A stretch of 64,000 nt of DNA from the NCBI RefSeq assembly GCF_900010755.1, contig NZ_CZJT01000110.1, positions 141,126 to 205,125 of the forward strand. Reading direction: 5' to 3'. The notes beneath the pieces are model-generated. The model was given only the letters and a program-made list of their open reading frames with translations. It was not told the origin of the DNA and made no database searches. The stretch's first letter is position 1. Each line of letters begins with the position of its first letter. Shown here in pieces: positions 8,821 to 17,724 of the stretch. Made by a program: the position numbers and the translations under genes. This stretch comes from Paeniglutamicibacter antarcticus (lineage in GTDB: Bacteria; Actinomycetota; Actinomycetes; Actinomycetales; Micrococcaceae).

Positions 8821-10659
8821 TTAGTAGCCGCGGTTGCCCGAGGCCGGCGCAGAGGCGCGACGCGGGCCGCGCGAGCGAGCACCGGCACCGCCACGGCTGG
8901 CGCCGTTTGCTGCTTCAACCTTCGAAGCACCCAGTGCTTCGCCAACAGTGTTTCCGCTACGCGGGCGGGAACCGGCGCTGGCGCCCTGGCGCTGGCCCGA
9001 GTTGTTGCGTGCCGCAGCCGAGCCACGGCCTGCACCGGCACCGCGGCGGGCTACGTCGCGGTCATCGCCACGTGAGTCCTGGCGCATGTCCGCGCGACGG
9101 TCCGAACGGTTTTCCGTGCGTCCCTCGGTACGGCGCTCGCCACCACGGCCTGCCGAAGCTGCGCTGCCGCGGCCGTCGTTGCTGCGGCCGCCACGGCTGG
9201 CGCCCGGTGCTGCATAGCCGCGGCCTTCGCCACGGTTTTCACTGCGGCGCTCACCACCACCGCTGTTGCGGGTCGAGGAAGCTGCACTGCCACGGTTCTC
9301 GGTACGACGCTCACCACGGTTGTCATCGCGGTTGCGCTGGCCTTCGCCACCGTTACCCCGTGCCGGAGCGGCAACCTTGGCGGTGCCACGTCCGCCACGA
9401 CGGCGGCCACGGCCACCGGCTGCGTCGGAATCCGTGAGAGTGTCCTTGCGGACCGCTGCAGTGCTGCGCAACTGCGGGGCAACATAGGCAACGGGCTCGG
9501 CGATGGCGCCTACGACGTCCATGACGACCTTGGCGTTCGGGGTTACCTTGACCATCGGCACCTTCAGGCCAGCGGCCTTCATCAGTGACTTGACGTCGCT
9601 CTGCTGGTCCGGAGTCGCAATGGTGACGACGGTTCCGTCCGAACCCGCGCGGGCGGTACGGCCCGAGCGGTGCAGGTAGGCCTTGTGCTCGGCCGGCGGA
9701 TCAATGTGAACAACCAGTTCAACACCGTCAACGTGGACGCCACGGGCGGCAACGTCGGTGGCAACCAGCACGCGGGCATCCCCTGCGGAGAAGGCAGCAA
9801 GATTGCGGTCACGGGCGTTCTGGCTCAGGTTGCCGTGCAAGTCAACGGTCGGGATGCCGCACTTTGTCAGCCACACTGCCATCTTCTTGGCGTGGTGCTT
9901 GGTGCGCATGAACATGATGCGGCGACCGGAGCCCGAGGCCAAGGTGCGGATCAGTTCCTTCTTGTCGTCGTTGGACACCAGGAACACGTGGTGTTCCATG
10001 GTGTTCACTGCTGCCTGCGGGGCATCGACCGAGTGGACCGTCGGGTTGGACAGGTATCGCTGGACCAGCTTGTCCACGCCGTTGTCCAAGGTTGCGGAGA
10101 AGAGCATGTGCTGGATGCCGCGCGGGGCCTGGTCCAGGATGCGCTTGACGACCGGCAGGAAGCCGAGGTCGGCCATGTGGTCGGCCTCGTCCAGCACGGA
10201 AACCTCAATGCGGGAAAGGTCGGCAACGCGCTGCTTGAGCAGGTCCTCGAGGCGGCCCGGGCAAGCGATGAGGATGTCAACGCCGGCGTTAAGGTCCTTC
10301 TCCTGGCGAAGCTGCGAAACCCCACCGAAGACAACTGCGGTGCGCAGGTCGAAGGACTCGGCCAGCGGCTCGACAACGCGTGCGATCTGGGTTGCCAGTT
10401 CGCGGGTTGGTGCCATGATCAGGGCGCGCGGGAAGCGGGCCTTGCGTGGCTTGGGGTCGGCCGCGAGGCGGGCAACCACCGGAAGGGAGAACGCCAGGGT
10501 CTTGCCGGAACCGGTCTGACCGCGACCGAGCACGTCACCACCCTTGAGGGTGGTGGGCAGGGTTGCTTCCTGGATGGGGAATGCCGATTCGATTCCTTGG
10601 GCCGCGAGGACCTCTGCAAGGATTGCGGGCACGCCAAGGGAAGTGAATGAAGGACTCAC
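8821..10659 (-). CDS. DEAD-box ATP-dependent RNA helicase with RG/ER-rich tail
   Basis: 612 residues from the GTG at 10657-10659, where homology begins (V-SPSFTSLGVP). An ATG 114 bp upstream gives an implausible leader. The RecA-like core contains the Q motif (FPIQEATLP), motif I (GQTGSGKT), PTRELA, DEAD, SAT and motif VI (HRSGRTARAG). After about residue 400 comes a 200-residue low-complexity tail rich in Arg, Gly, Glu and Asn with repeats such as GERRTENRG, GGERRSENRG and NRGEGR. Such tails bind RNA non-specifically in RhlE/CsdA-like helicases. Likely roles are ribosome assembly, mRNA turnover or cold adaptation. A strong hairpin follows the gene. Confidence 0.93.
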   Translation of the reverse strand: MSPSFTSLGVPAILAEVLAAQGIESAFPIQEATLPTTLKGGDVLGRGQTGSGKTLAFSLPVVARLAADPKPRKARFPRALIMAPTRELATQIARVVEPLAESFDLRTAVVFGGVSQLRQEKDLNAGVDILIACPGRLEDLLKQRVADLSRIEVSVLDEADHMADLGFLPVVKRILDQAPRGIQHMLFSATLDNGVDKLVQRYLSNPTVHSVDAPQAAVNTMEHHVFLVSNDDKKELIRTLASGSGRRIMFMRTKHHAKKMAVWLTKCGIPTVDLHGNLSQNARDRNLAAFSAGDARVLVATDVAARGVHVDGVELVVHIDPPAEHKAYLHRSGRTARAGSDGTVVTIATPDQQSDVKSLMKAAGLKVPMVKVTPNAKVVMDVVGAIAEPVAYVAPQLRSTAAVRKDTLTDSDAAGGRGRRRGGRGTAKVAAPARGNGGEGQRNRDDNRGERRTENRGSAASSTRNSGGGERRSENRGEGRGYAAPGASRGGRSNDGRGSAASAGRGGERRTEGRTENRSDRRADMRQDSRGDDRDVARRGAGAGRGSAAARNNSGQRQGASAGSRPRSGNTVGEALGASKVEAANGASRGGAGARSRGPRRASAPASGNRGY

Positions 10660-10916
10660 GTGGTACTTTCTCTCAAAGCTTCGCACGACGGTTTCGACGC
10701 GCGTGGTCGCCGAAGAAAGAGAGAGCCTAGAATGGCGCAAAGCGCTCATGATGCTCACCGCGTTCAGGCACATGCTGGATGTGGAACTAGCGGCGGATCG
10801 GGAAATCTAATCTGTCGACGCATGGATCTTCGGCCATCGAAGCTGATCTTCGAGACTTACTGATCCACAAGTTTCAATCTTAGCAGTACCCCGACCGCCG
10901 CCGGACGAGAGATCCG

Positions 10917-13064
10917 TTACTCTCGGCGTCCCAACTTGCTTGGCCACCACACGTGCCGGCCAATGTCATGCACGAGTGCCGGGACCAAGAAGGACCTGAC
11001 CACCAAGGTGTCGAGCAGGACGCCGAAGGCCACGATGAATCCAAGTTGAACCAGGAACATGATCGGGATGATGCCCAGCGCGGCAAATGTTGCCGCCAAC
11101 ACCACTCCGGCGGAGGTAATGACCCCGCCGGTCACCGAAAGCCCGCGCAATACGCCGGCCCGGGTTCCGTGTGCCAAGGATTCCTCGCGCACCCGGGTCA
11201 TCAAGAAGATGTTGTAATCGACGCCCAAGGCCACCAGGAAAACGAATCCAAAGAGCGGAACCGAGGGGTCGGCGCCAGGGAACTTGAAGATCCCGTTGAA
11301 CACCCATGCCGAAACGCCCATCGCCGTTCCATAGGAAAGCACGGTGGTCGCGACCAGCAACAGCGGGGCAACGACTGAGCGCAATAGCAGCATCAAGATC
11401 ACCAAGATGGCACCCAAGACCAGCGGGATGATCTTCACCAGGTCTGCCTCGGCGGTGGTTGCCGTGTCACTGAGCGTTGCGGTGGTTCCGCCAACCAAGG
11501 ACCCTGGATCCATGGCGTGGATGGCGGTCCGGAGCTCGCCAAGGGTTGCCTTGGCGGCATCCGAATCGGCAGCGTCGTCAAGGGTGATCGAAATCAGCGA
11601 TTTACCCTCTACGACCTGGGGTTCGCGCCCCGCGGCCGCTATGGCGGGCCCGCCGTCGGGAGCCTGGATGTAAGCGGAAGCCACCCCTCCGAGCTTTTCG
11701 ATTTTTGGAAGCGCGTCCGTGGCGGTGTCGCTGTCAATGATGGCGAAGGCCGGGCTGCCGGTGCCACCCGGGAAGTGCTCACCAAGGACCACTTGTCCGT
11801 CACGGGAATCGGTCTGTCCCAGAACCAGCTCGCTTTGCGGGACCCCGGATGCCTTGAACTGGGTCACTCCCAGTGCGCCAACCACCAGCAGGATGGCGGT
11901 GATGATCCAGATCGGGCGCGGATGGCGTCCAACGAATTTTGCAATGTTTCCCCAGAGGCCATCAGGGAGTTCCTCGGGACCCAGCGGGCGAGCGGGTTTT
12001 GGCATGAACGGCCAGTAGGCCGAACGCCCCAGCAGACCCAGCGCCGCGGGCAGGAAGGTCAGTGCCGCAATGATGGAGAAAACGATGCCGCTGGCGCCGA
12101 TGGGACCCAACGCCTTGTTCGAATTCAGGTCGGAGAACAGCAGGCACAACAGGCCAACGGTCACGGTGCCGCCGGAGGCAAGGATCGGTTCAACCGATCG
12201 CTTCCAGGCAATCGTTGTTGCTTCCCATCGGTCGGCCCCGTGCGCCAGGGCCTCGCGGTGCCGGGCAACATACAGGAGCGAGTAGTCGGTGGCAGCGCCG
12301 ATGACAAGAATCGAGAGGATTCCCTGGCTCTGCCCGTCCAGCCGGATCCAACCTTCCTTGGCCATGTAGTACACGGCAACGATCGCGGCGCACAACGCCG
12401 CGACGGAGGTGAACAGGACAACAAACGGCAAGAGGAACGAACGGTAGACCAGCAACAGGATCAGCAGGACCGCCAAGAGCGCCACTCCCAAAAGCACTCC
12501 GTCGATTCCGCCGAATGCCTCCACGAGATCCGCATTGAATCCGGCGGGGCCAGTCACGTAGGCACGGGTGCCCTCAGGGATTCGATCGGCCAATTCGGTG
12601 CGCAGCGTGTCAACGGCGTCGCCCGTTTCACCCGTGGAACTCAATGGAACCAACATCTGGGCCGCGAGACCGTCCTCCGAGGGGAAGGGGCCGGTGATCT
12701 GGCCGTCGAGGTCGGCAAGGTCGTTGAGGGAATCCGCCACCTTGGCGATGGCCTGCTGGTCCAGTTTCGTGTCACCGGCAATGACCACCACTGCCGGAAT
12801 GGCATCGGAAGTGCGGAATTTTGCCTGCCATTCAAGCGCGCGGGTGGCTTCCGCCGAGGCAGGCAGGAATGAGGCTTGGTCGTTGGTTTGGACGTCGCCC
12901 AGTTTCCCGAAGGTGGGCCCACCGACACCTGAAACGCCCAGCCAGACGATGACCAGGACCGCGGCAATCAGCGCACGCACCTTGTTGCTGACCGGCCGCT
13001 TCCTTGCGCGTCCGGCTCGCCTCGTCCCATCGGTTTTCACGGAACCCGAAACATGCTTTTCCAC
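10917..13064 (-). CDS. MMPL/RND-family transporter
   Basis: 715 residues from a GTG at 13062-13064 with AGGA 6 nt before it. A longer start at 13139 has no ribosome site and overlaps the promoter. Two repeats of one TM helix, a large periplasmic loop and five TM helices are seen. The proton-relay-type motifs are GAATDYSLLYVAR (first half) and LGVDYNIFLMTR (second half). MMPL proteins export lipids, siderophores or drugs using proton motive force. It is divergent from a MarR gene that probably controls it. Substrate not predictable. Confidence 0.9.
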   Translation of the reverse strand: MEKHVSGSVKTDGTRRAGRARKRPVSNKVRALIAAVLVIVWLGVSGVGGPTFGKLGDVQTNDQASFLPASAEATRALEWQAKFRTSDAIPAVVVIAGDTKLDQQAIAKVADSLNDLADLDGQITGPFPSEDGLAAQMLVPLSSTGETGDAVDTLRTELADRIPEGTRAYVTGPAGFNADLVEAFGGIDGVLLGVALLAVLLILLLVYRSFLLPFVVLFTSVAALCAAIVAVYYMAKEGWIRLDGQSQGILSILVIGAATDYSLLYVARHREALAHGADRWEATTIAWKRSVEPILASGGTVTVGLLCLLFSDLNSNKALGPIGASGIVFSIIAALTFLPAALGLLGRSAYWPFMPKPARPLGPEELPDGLWGNIAKFVGRHPRPIWIITAILLVVGALGVTQFKASGVPQSELVLGQTDSRDGQVVLGEHFPGGTGSPAFAIIDSDTATDALPKIEKLGGVASAYIQAPDGGPAIAAAGREPQVVEGKSLISITLDDAADSDAAKATLGELRTAIHAMDPGSLVGGTTATLSDTATTAEADLVKIIPLVLGAILVILMLLLRSVVAPLLLVATTVLSYGTAMGVSAWVFNGIFKFPGADPSVPLFGFVFLVALGVDYNIFLMTRVREESLAHGTRAGVLRGLSVTGGVITSAGVVLAATFAALGIIPIMFLVQLGFIVAFGVLLDTLVVRSFLVPALVHDIGRHVWWPSKLGRRE

Positions 13065-13130
13065 ATTTTTCCTATCGTCGCATCGGCGGTCTTCCCACCG
13101 CTGGCACAATGTATCTAGCCTAAATAGTAT

Positions 13131-13143
13131 TTCCATCATGGAA
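13131..13143. promoter_or_regulatory. Candidate MarR operator between mmpL and marR genes
   Basis: Perfect palindrome TTCCAT-C-ATGGAA in the divergent promoter region. It lies directly after a possible marR -10 hexamer TAGTAT (13125-13130) and 67 bp from the mmpL start. Confidence 0.55.
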
Positions 13144-13162
13144 TCATTGCAAGCTTGGAAGT

Positions 13163-13639
13163 ATGCTTAATGACATGGACCCAACCGCCGCTCGAGAACT
13201 TGTACTTCTGCTCCAGCAGTTTGCGCAAGCTTCGGACCGTTATGTGGAATCCACCGGCGCCCGCCACCGAACCCACCGAACCGACATGAATGCACTCTCC
13301 GCAATCATGCGCTTCGAACTGGAGGGCACCCCTCCGACCGCCGGCGACCTGGCCCGCGAACTAAGCCTTAGCTCGCCAGCAACCAGCGCATTGCTCGAGC
13401 GCCTCGAACGCAGCGGGCACATCGAACGCCAACGGATGGACAAGGACCGCAGGGTGGTGCGCATCCTGATGACGGCCAAGGCCAAGACCGATGGCCAGGC
13501 CATGTTCGGGCCATTGGCGACCAGCATGATGGAAGTCATCTCCGGTTATTCGGACCAGGAAATCGCCGTGGTCACGCGGTTCATGCTTGATTCGGTCAAC
13601 GGAATCAACAAGGCAGCCTCCATCGGCGCCGCCCCGTAG
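13163..13639 (+). CDS. MarR-family transcriptional regulator
   Basis: 158 residues with a winged helix-turn-helix: recognition region GDLARELSLSSPATSALLERLE (about 57-78) and wing HIERQRMDKDRRVVRILMT with the conserved DxRxxxI/L element. It is divergent from the MMPL transporter gene with a palindrome between them, the classic layout for a ligand-released repressor of the pump and of itself. The start could be this ATG or the one 12 nt downstream. Both give an intact domain. Confidence 0.88.
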   Translation: MLNDMDPTAARELVLLLQQFAQASDRYVESTGARHRTHRTDMNALSAIMRFELEGTPPTAGDLARELSLSSPATSALLERLERSGHIERQRMDKDRRVVRILMTAKAKTDGQAMFGPLATSMMEVISGYSDQEIAVVTRFMLDSVNGINKAASIGAAP

Positions 13640-13887
13640 CATTCGCAGTGGCCTTGCCGCGGGACGCTCCCTGGGAGGGCATGTGCCCCCCTTCGCCGCC
13701 GCCTGCGGGAAAACCTCCGGCACCGGAAGTTCCCGCGGCATCGATGCCTTCGTGCTTTGCTGGGCAGGCGTTGCCACGGCCTTTCTGTTGCCCGCATTTC
13801 CGTGGAAACGTGTGCTGGAATCTCACAGGCTGGGATGGCTCGTACCGCCATTCAAGATTGAAGTTGCCACTCACATAAACTATTGCG

Positions 13888-14508
13888 GTGACTCTTTCCC
13901 TCTGGCTTTCCCTGCTTGGCGCCTCGACACTCATTAGCTTCACCCCCGGAGCCGGCGCCATCAACACCATGACCAACTCGCTGAATTCGGGATTCAGGCG
14001 CTCCATGTGGGGCATCCTGGGCCAGCAAGCGGCGCTGCTGATCCACGTGGCCATCGTGGCTGCGGGCGTGGGCTTGCTGGTGTCACGCTCCCCCATGCTC
14101 TTCACCGGCATCCGTTATGCGGGCGCGGCCTACCTGGTCTACCTCGGTGTGCGGCTGATCCTCGCCAAGCCCCAGGGCACCGAAGAAATCGACATGAGCG
14201 GGAAGGAACCGGCGCTCAAGATGTTTACCCGCGGGCTGTGGGTCAATCTGCTCAACCCCAAGGCAATTGTCTTCTTCCTGGCCTTCACACCACAGTTCAT
14301 CCGGCTCGACCAACCCGCGCTTCCCCAATACGCGGTTTTCATCACCACCATCGTGGTCATCGACATCCTTGTCATGTGGCTTTTCTTCGCCGCAGCTGCC
14401 AAGAGTTTCAGTCGCTTCACCGCCACCGAACGCGGACAACGAATCCTCAACTTGGCGTTTGGAACGCTGTTTATTTTCGTCGCAGTGTTGCTGGTGTTCA
14501 TCCACTAG
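13888..14508 (+). CDS. LysE-family amino acid exporter
   Basis: 206 residues from GTG. Six predicted TM helices. N-terminal motif SFTPGAGAINTMTNSL matches the LysE/RhtB signature (TPGP-type), and LWVNLLNPKAIVFFLAF is the conserved second motif. It exports amino acids or related small molecules. Substrate not determinable. It stands alone between a 248-bp non-coding stretch and the tyrosine phosphatase gene. Confidence 0.9.
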   Translation: MTLSLWLSLLGASTLISFTPGAGAINTMTNSLNSGFRRSMWGILGQQAALLIHVAIVAAGVGLLVSRSPMLFTGIRYAGAAYLVYLGVRLILAKPQGTEEIDMSGKEPALKMFTRGLWVNLLNPKAIVFFLAFTPQFIRLDQPALPQYAVFITTIVVIDILVMWLFFAAAAKSFSRFTATERGQRILNLAFGTLFIFVAVLLVFIH

Positions 14509-14600
14509 TTCCCGGCAAGTCGAGGGCACAATCCGATAACCTTCTGCGACCGGCGCGTTTGAGCCTGTCACTAGGCGCGCAAGGGTCTTAGACTGAATCC

Positions 14601-15110
14601 ATGTTTCGGATAATGACAGTGTGCACAGGCAATATTTGCCGCTCCCCCATGGCCGAGTACATGCTTCGCACAGCGTTAAGCGATGCAGGGATCACCGACG
14701 TCATGGTTGGATCGGCCGGCACCAGCAACGGGGAAGCTGGCAGCCCCGTTGATCCGCGCGCCGCAGCGATCCTTCAATCCCACGGCATCAACCCCGAAGG
14801 CCATGTGGCCGCGGCCATTGACCTGGACCGGATCGCAGACATGGACCTCCTGCTGGCCATGGACCAAGACCATTTCGAGGCCCTCGGAAAGCTTCTCCAC
14901 GACGTGGCACCCGAGCAACGCCCGGAGCTGCGCATGATGCGTTCCTTCGACGCGTCCTTCGCCAACGTCCCGCTCGAAGAGCAGGGCATCTACGACCCGT
15001 GGTTCGGGGATTCCGCCGACTTCCGCCTCTGCTGGCAAATGATCAATGCTGCAATACCGGGTGTGCTCGACTACGTGCGCGCCCACACCATGCCTTCACG
15101 TGGCAACTAA
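14601..15110 (+). CDS. Low-molecular-weight protein-tyrosine phosphatase
   Basis: 169 residues. The P-loop CTGNICRS (catalytic Cys8, Arg14) is at the N-terminus and the general-acid motif DPW at about residue 133 (IYDPWFGD). The size fits LMW-PTPases. These cytoplasmic enzymes dephosphorylate tyrosine kinases and other proteins and are often linked to exopolysaccharide control, but no capsule genes are nearby. Its last 11 bases overlap the proposed GTG start of the next gene, suggesting translational coupling. Confidence 0.93.
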   Translation: MFRIMTVCTGNICRSPMAEYMLRTALSDAGITDVMVGSAGTSNGEAGSPVDPRAAAILQSHGINPEGHVAAAIDLDRIADMDLLLAMDQDHFEALGKLLHDVAPEQRPELRMMRSFDASFANVPLEEQGIYDPWFGDSADFRLCWQMINAAIPGVLDYVRAHTMPSRGN

Positions 15111-17142
15111 CCCCGCCTTGATCCTCGGCATTGACGGCCGCTCCGGGGCCGGCAAGAGCACTCTTGCCGCGGAGCTCGCCACCGAACTGCGTCGTCACCG
15201 CGAGGTAGCTGTGTTCCACCTTGAAGACATCTACCCGGGGTGGGACGGCCTTGCCGCCGGGATGGAATCCTACGTCAGAAATGTTTTGACGCCCTTGCGT
15301 CGGGGCCAGTGCGCAACTTGGGACACCTGGGACTGGGCGGCAAGCGCCCCCGGGACGCCGTCAACCCTCAGACCGGCACCGGTGATCATCATCGAGGGTG
15401 TCGGCGCCGGCTGCGCTGCTGCACGTGGGCTGCTCGATGCGCTGATCTGGGTTGAGGTGCCCGATGAAACCCGCAAGTCCCGTGCGCTCCACCGTGACGG
15501 GGAAGTCTTTGCCGCGCATTGGGACCGTTGGGCCGCCCAGGAAGAGTCCTACCTGCAATCGGATCCAGTCCCGAGTCACGCCCAGGTGCTCGTGAACAAC
15601 AAGGCCGACGGCAGCGCACCAGGCCACACCCTTCGAGCGTTGAAGGCCTTGCCGGCAACCTACACGCTGTTGGCTCCCGAGCGCGCCGAAACCTCCGCCC
15701 GGCAACCAACACACCACAGCTTCCCGGGTTCCCCGGACACGGCAGCCCTCTTTGCTGCACTTTATGCGCACGAAGACCATGCGATCCTGCTCGAATCCAG
15801 CAACCTGGCCTTCAGCGATCCGCAAGAACGCAACCGCTTCAGCATCATGGCCGCGGCAAACACCGAGCAAAGCGCTGTCTTCACGCATCGTGATGGGGCT
15901 GGCATCCTGCGCGAGGGCACTGCAACGGCACTGATCAACAGCGGATTCTTCAATTTTCTTGCCCAACACTGGGATACCGGTTCGTTGCTTCCAGAAACCG
16001 TGAAGCTGCCCTTTGTGCCAGGCTGGTTGGGCTATCTGGGGTACGAACTCAAGCGTGAAACCGGCGGAAGCGATATCCGCGTGGATCCGGCGGATCCTGC
16101 CACGATTCCGGACGCTGCCCTTATCAGGCCCTCGGAAGTGATCATCCTTGACCACGGAACCCACACGGTCCACGTGCTAGGCGCTGTAGACGCCGACCCC
16201 GAGGCGTTTGTGTCAAGGGTTCACGACGCACTGGCAACGTTGCCCGATGCTGCGGCCGCACCCGCGGCACTGGTACCCTCCCCGCACTTCATCTCCCACG
16301 ATGACAGGGCAGGCTATCTGGAGAAGGTCCGTGCGGCCCAGGAACAAATCCGCCAGGGCAACAGCTACGAGGTCTGCCTGACAACCTCGCTGCACTCCAC
16401 CGGTGTCGAATGCGACCCGTGGGAAAACTATCTGCGCTTACGTGCTGCGAATCCCGCCCCGTTTGCCCACTATCTGCGCTTTGGCCAAATGGCTGCGGCA
16501 AGCACGTCCCCGGAGCGATTCGTCTCGGTCACCCCTGATGGCTGGATGCGAGCCGAACCGATCAAGGGCACCCGGCCCCGCGGGGCAACCCCGGAAGCCG
16601 ACCAGGCGCTGAAAGACGAATTGGTTTCTTCGCCCAAGGACCGGGCGGAGAACATCATGATCGTTGATCTATTGCGCAACGACCTTTCGCATTTTGCCGA
16701 TCCGTCAACGTTGTCGGTTCCCCGGCTGTGCGCCATTGAAAGCTATGCCACGGTCCACCAAATGGTTTCGACGATTGACGCAAAGCTGCTTCCGGGCGCG
16801 TCACGGGCCGAAGCCATCGCCGCGGCATTTCCTGCAGGTTCCATGACCGGGGCACCGAAAAAATCAACCATGGAAATCCTTGACGTGCTTGAAGACGGCC
16901 GGGCCCGTGGGCTGTATTCGGGAGCTGTGGGCTACTTTTCGGCCACGGGTGCGGCCGACCTGTCGGTTGTCATCCGGACGCTTGTCATGGTCTGCACCCC
17001 CGGTTCCGATTCCTGGAACCTGAGTCTTGGAGTGGGCGGCGCCATCACCTCCGACTCCTCGCCCCAGGAAGAATGGGACGAGGTCCGCACCAAGGCCTTC
17101 GGTGTCCTCTCCGCCCTGGGGTCCGTGTTCCCCGCCAGCTGA
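15100..17142 (+). CDS. pabB: P-loop kinase-like domain fused to aminodeoxychorismate synthase component I (PabB)
   Basis: 680 residues from the GTG at 15100. An ATG at 15046 is a longer alternative. Residues about 8-185 form a uridine-kinase-like P-loop domain: Walker A GIDGRSGAGKST, then HLEDIYPGWDGL and IIIEGVGAGC. Residues about 200-680 are a chorismate-binding enzyme. The PIKGTRPRG motif carries the lysine typical of PabB (TrpE has Ala there), with DRAENIMIVDLLRNDL and SMTGAPKKSTMEI. PabB converts chorismate to 4-amino-4-deoxychorismate using ammonia from PabA. No pabA is next to it, but pabC lies 2.2 kb downstream. The function of the kinase-like part is unknown. Confidence 0.88.
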   Translation: MATNPALILGIDGRSGAGKSTLAAELATELRRHREVAVFHLEDIYPGWDGLAAGMESYVRNVLTPLRRGQCATWDTWDWAASAPGTPSTLRPAPVIIIEGVGAGCAAARGLLDALIWVEVPDETRKSRALHRDGEVFAAHWDRWAAQEESYLQSDPVPSHAQVLVNNKADGSAPGHTLRALKALPATYTLLAPERAETSARQPTHHSFPGSPDTAALFAALYAHEDHAILLESSNLAFSDPQERNRFSIMAAANTEQSAVFTHRDGAGILREGTATALINSGFFNFLAQHWDTGSLLPETVKLPFVPGWLGYLGYELKRETGGSDIRVDPADPATIPDAALIRPSEVIILDHGTHTVHVLGAVDADPEAFVSRVHDALATLPDAAAAPAALVPSPHFISHDDRAGYLEKVRAAQEQIRQGNSYEVCLTTSLHSTGVECDPWENYLRLRAANPAPFAHYLRFGQMAAASTSPERFVSVTPDGWMRAEPIKGTRPRGATPEADQALKDELVSSPKDRAENIMIVDLLRNDLSHFADPSTLSVPRLCAIESYATVHQMVSTIDAKLLPGASRAEAIAAAFPAGSMTGAPKKSTMEILDVLEDGRARGLYSGAVGYFSATGAADLSVVIRTLVMVCTPGSDSWNLSLGVGGAITSDSSPQEEWDEVRTKAFGVLSALGSVFPAS

Positions 17143-17202
17143 CCTCCCCGTGGAGGTGCAGCCTGTGCATCTCCACGGAATGAAAACGCCTCGGGTCCTG
17201 TT

Positions 17203-17694
17203 ATGTACGTCATGGACATCCACAGCATTCCCATTTTGAAAATGGACGGAACCGAAACAAGCCTCGAGGATTACGCGCGGGATGTGGTGCTGGTCGTCAA
17301 CGTGGCATCGCGCTGCGGCCTGGCCCCGCAATATGCGAAACTCGAAACTCTGCAACGTACCTACGGCGAGCGCGGGTTCACGGTGCTTGGTTTCCCCAGC
17401 AACCAGTTCCTCCAGGAACTGGGCAGCAACGAAGCCATCCAGGAATTCTGCTCCACCAGCTACGGGGTGACGTTCCCGGTCTTTGACCGGGTCAGGGTCA
17501 ATGGCCGCAACGAGCACCCGCTGTACAAGGAACTGAAGAAGACCCCCGACTCCACCGGCAAGGCAGGGCGGGTCACCTGGAATTTTGAGAAGTTCCTTCT
17601 CCTGCCCTCCGGAGAAGTCAAACGATTCAGGCCCAGGGTCGAGCCCGATGATCCCGCCGTCATCGCCGCCATCGAATCCAACCTGCCCGGCTAG
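17203..17694 (+). CDS. Glutathione peroxidase-family (thioredoxin-dependent type) peroxidase
   Basis: 163 residues. The catalytic tetrad is visible: peroxidatic Cys38 in NVASRCGLAPQY, Gln68 in GFPSNQF, and Trp126/Asn127 in TWNFEKF. Cys83 in EFCSTSYGVTFP sits where non-seleno GPx enzymes have the resolving cysteine, so thioredoxin rather than glutathione is the likely reductant (actinobacteria use mycothiol). An internal ATG 9 nt downstream is an equally possible start. Reduces peroxides in the cytoplasm. Confidence 0.9.
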   Translation: MYVMDIHSIPILKMDGTETSLEDYARDVVLVVNVASRCGLAPQYAKLETLQRTYGERGFTVLGFPSNQFLQELGSNEAIQEFCSTSYGVTFPVFDRVRVNGRNEHPLYKELKKTPDSTGKAGRVTWNFEKFLLLPSGEVKRFRPRVEPDDPAVIAAIESNLPG

Positions 17695-17724
17695 AGAACC
17701 CCGCAGGAAGACACCGAGTGCGGA

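Noticed and set aside
11517..12872. Long antisense open frame opposite the MMPL transporter gene
   Set aside because: No ribosome site and no recognisable domain; the opposite strand has clear RND transporter motifs.
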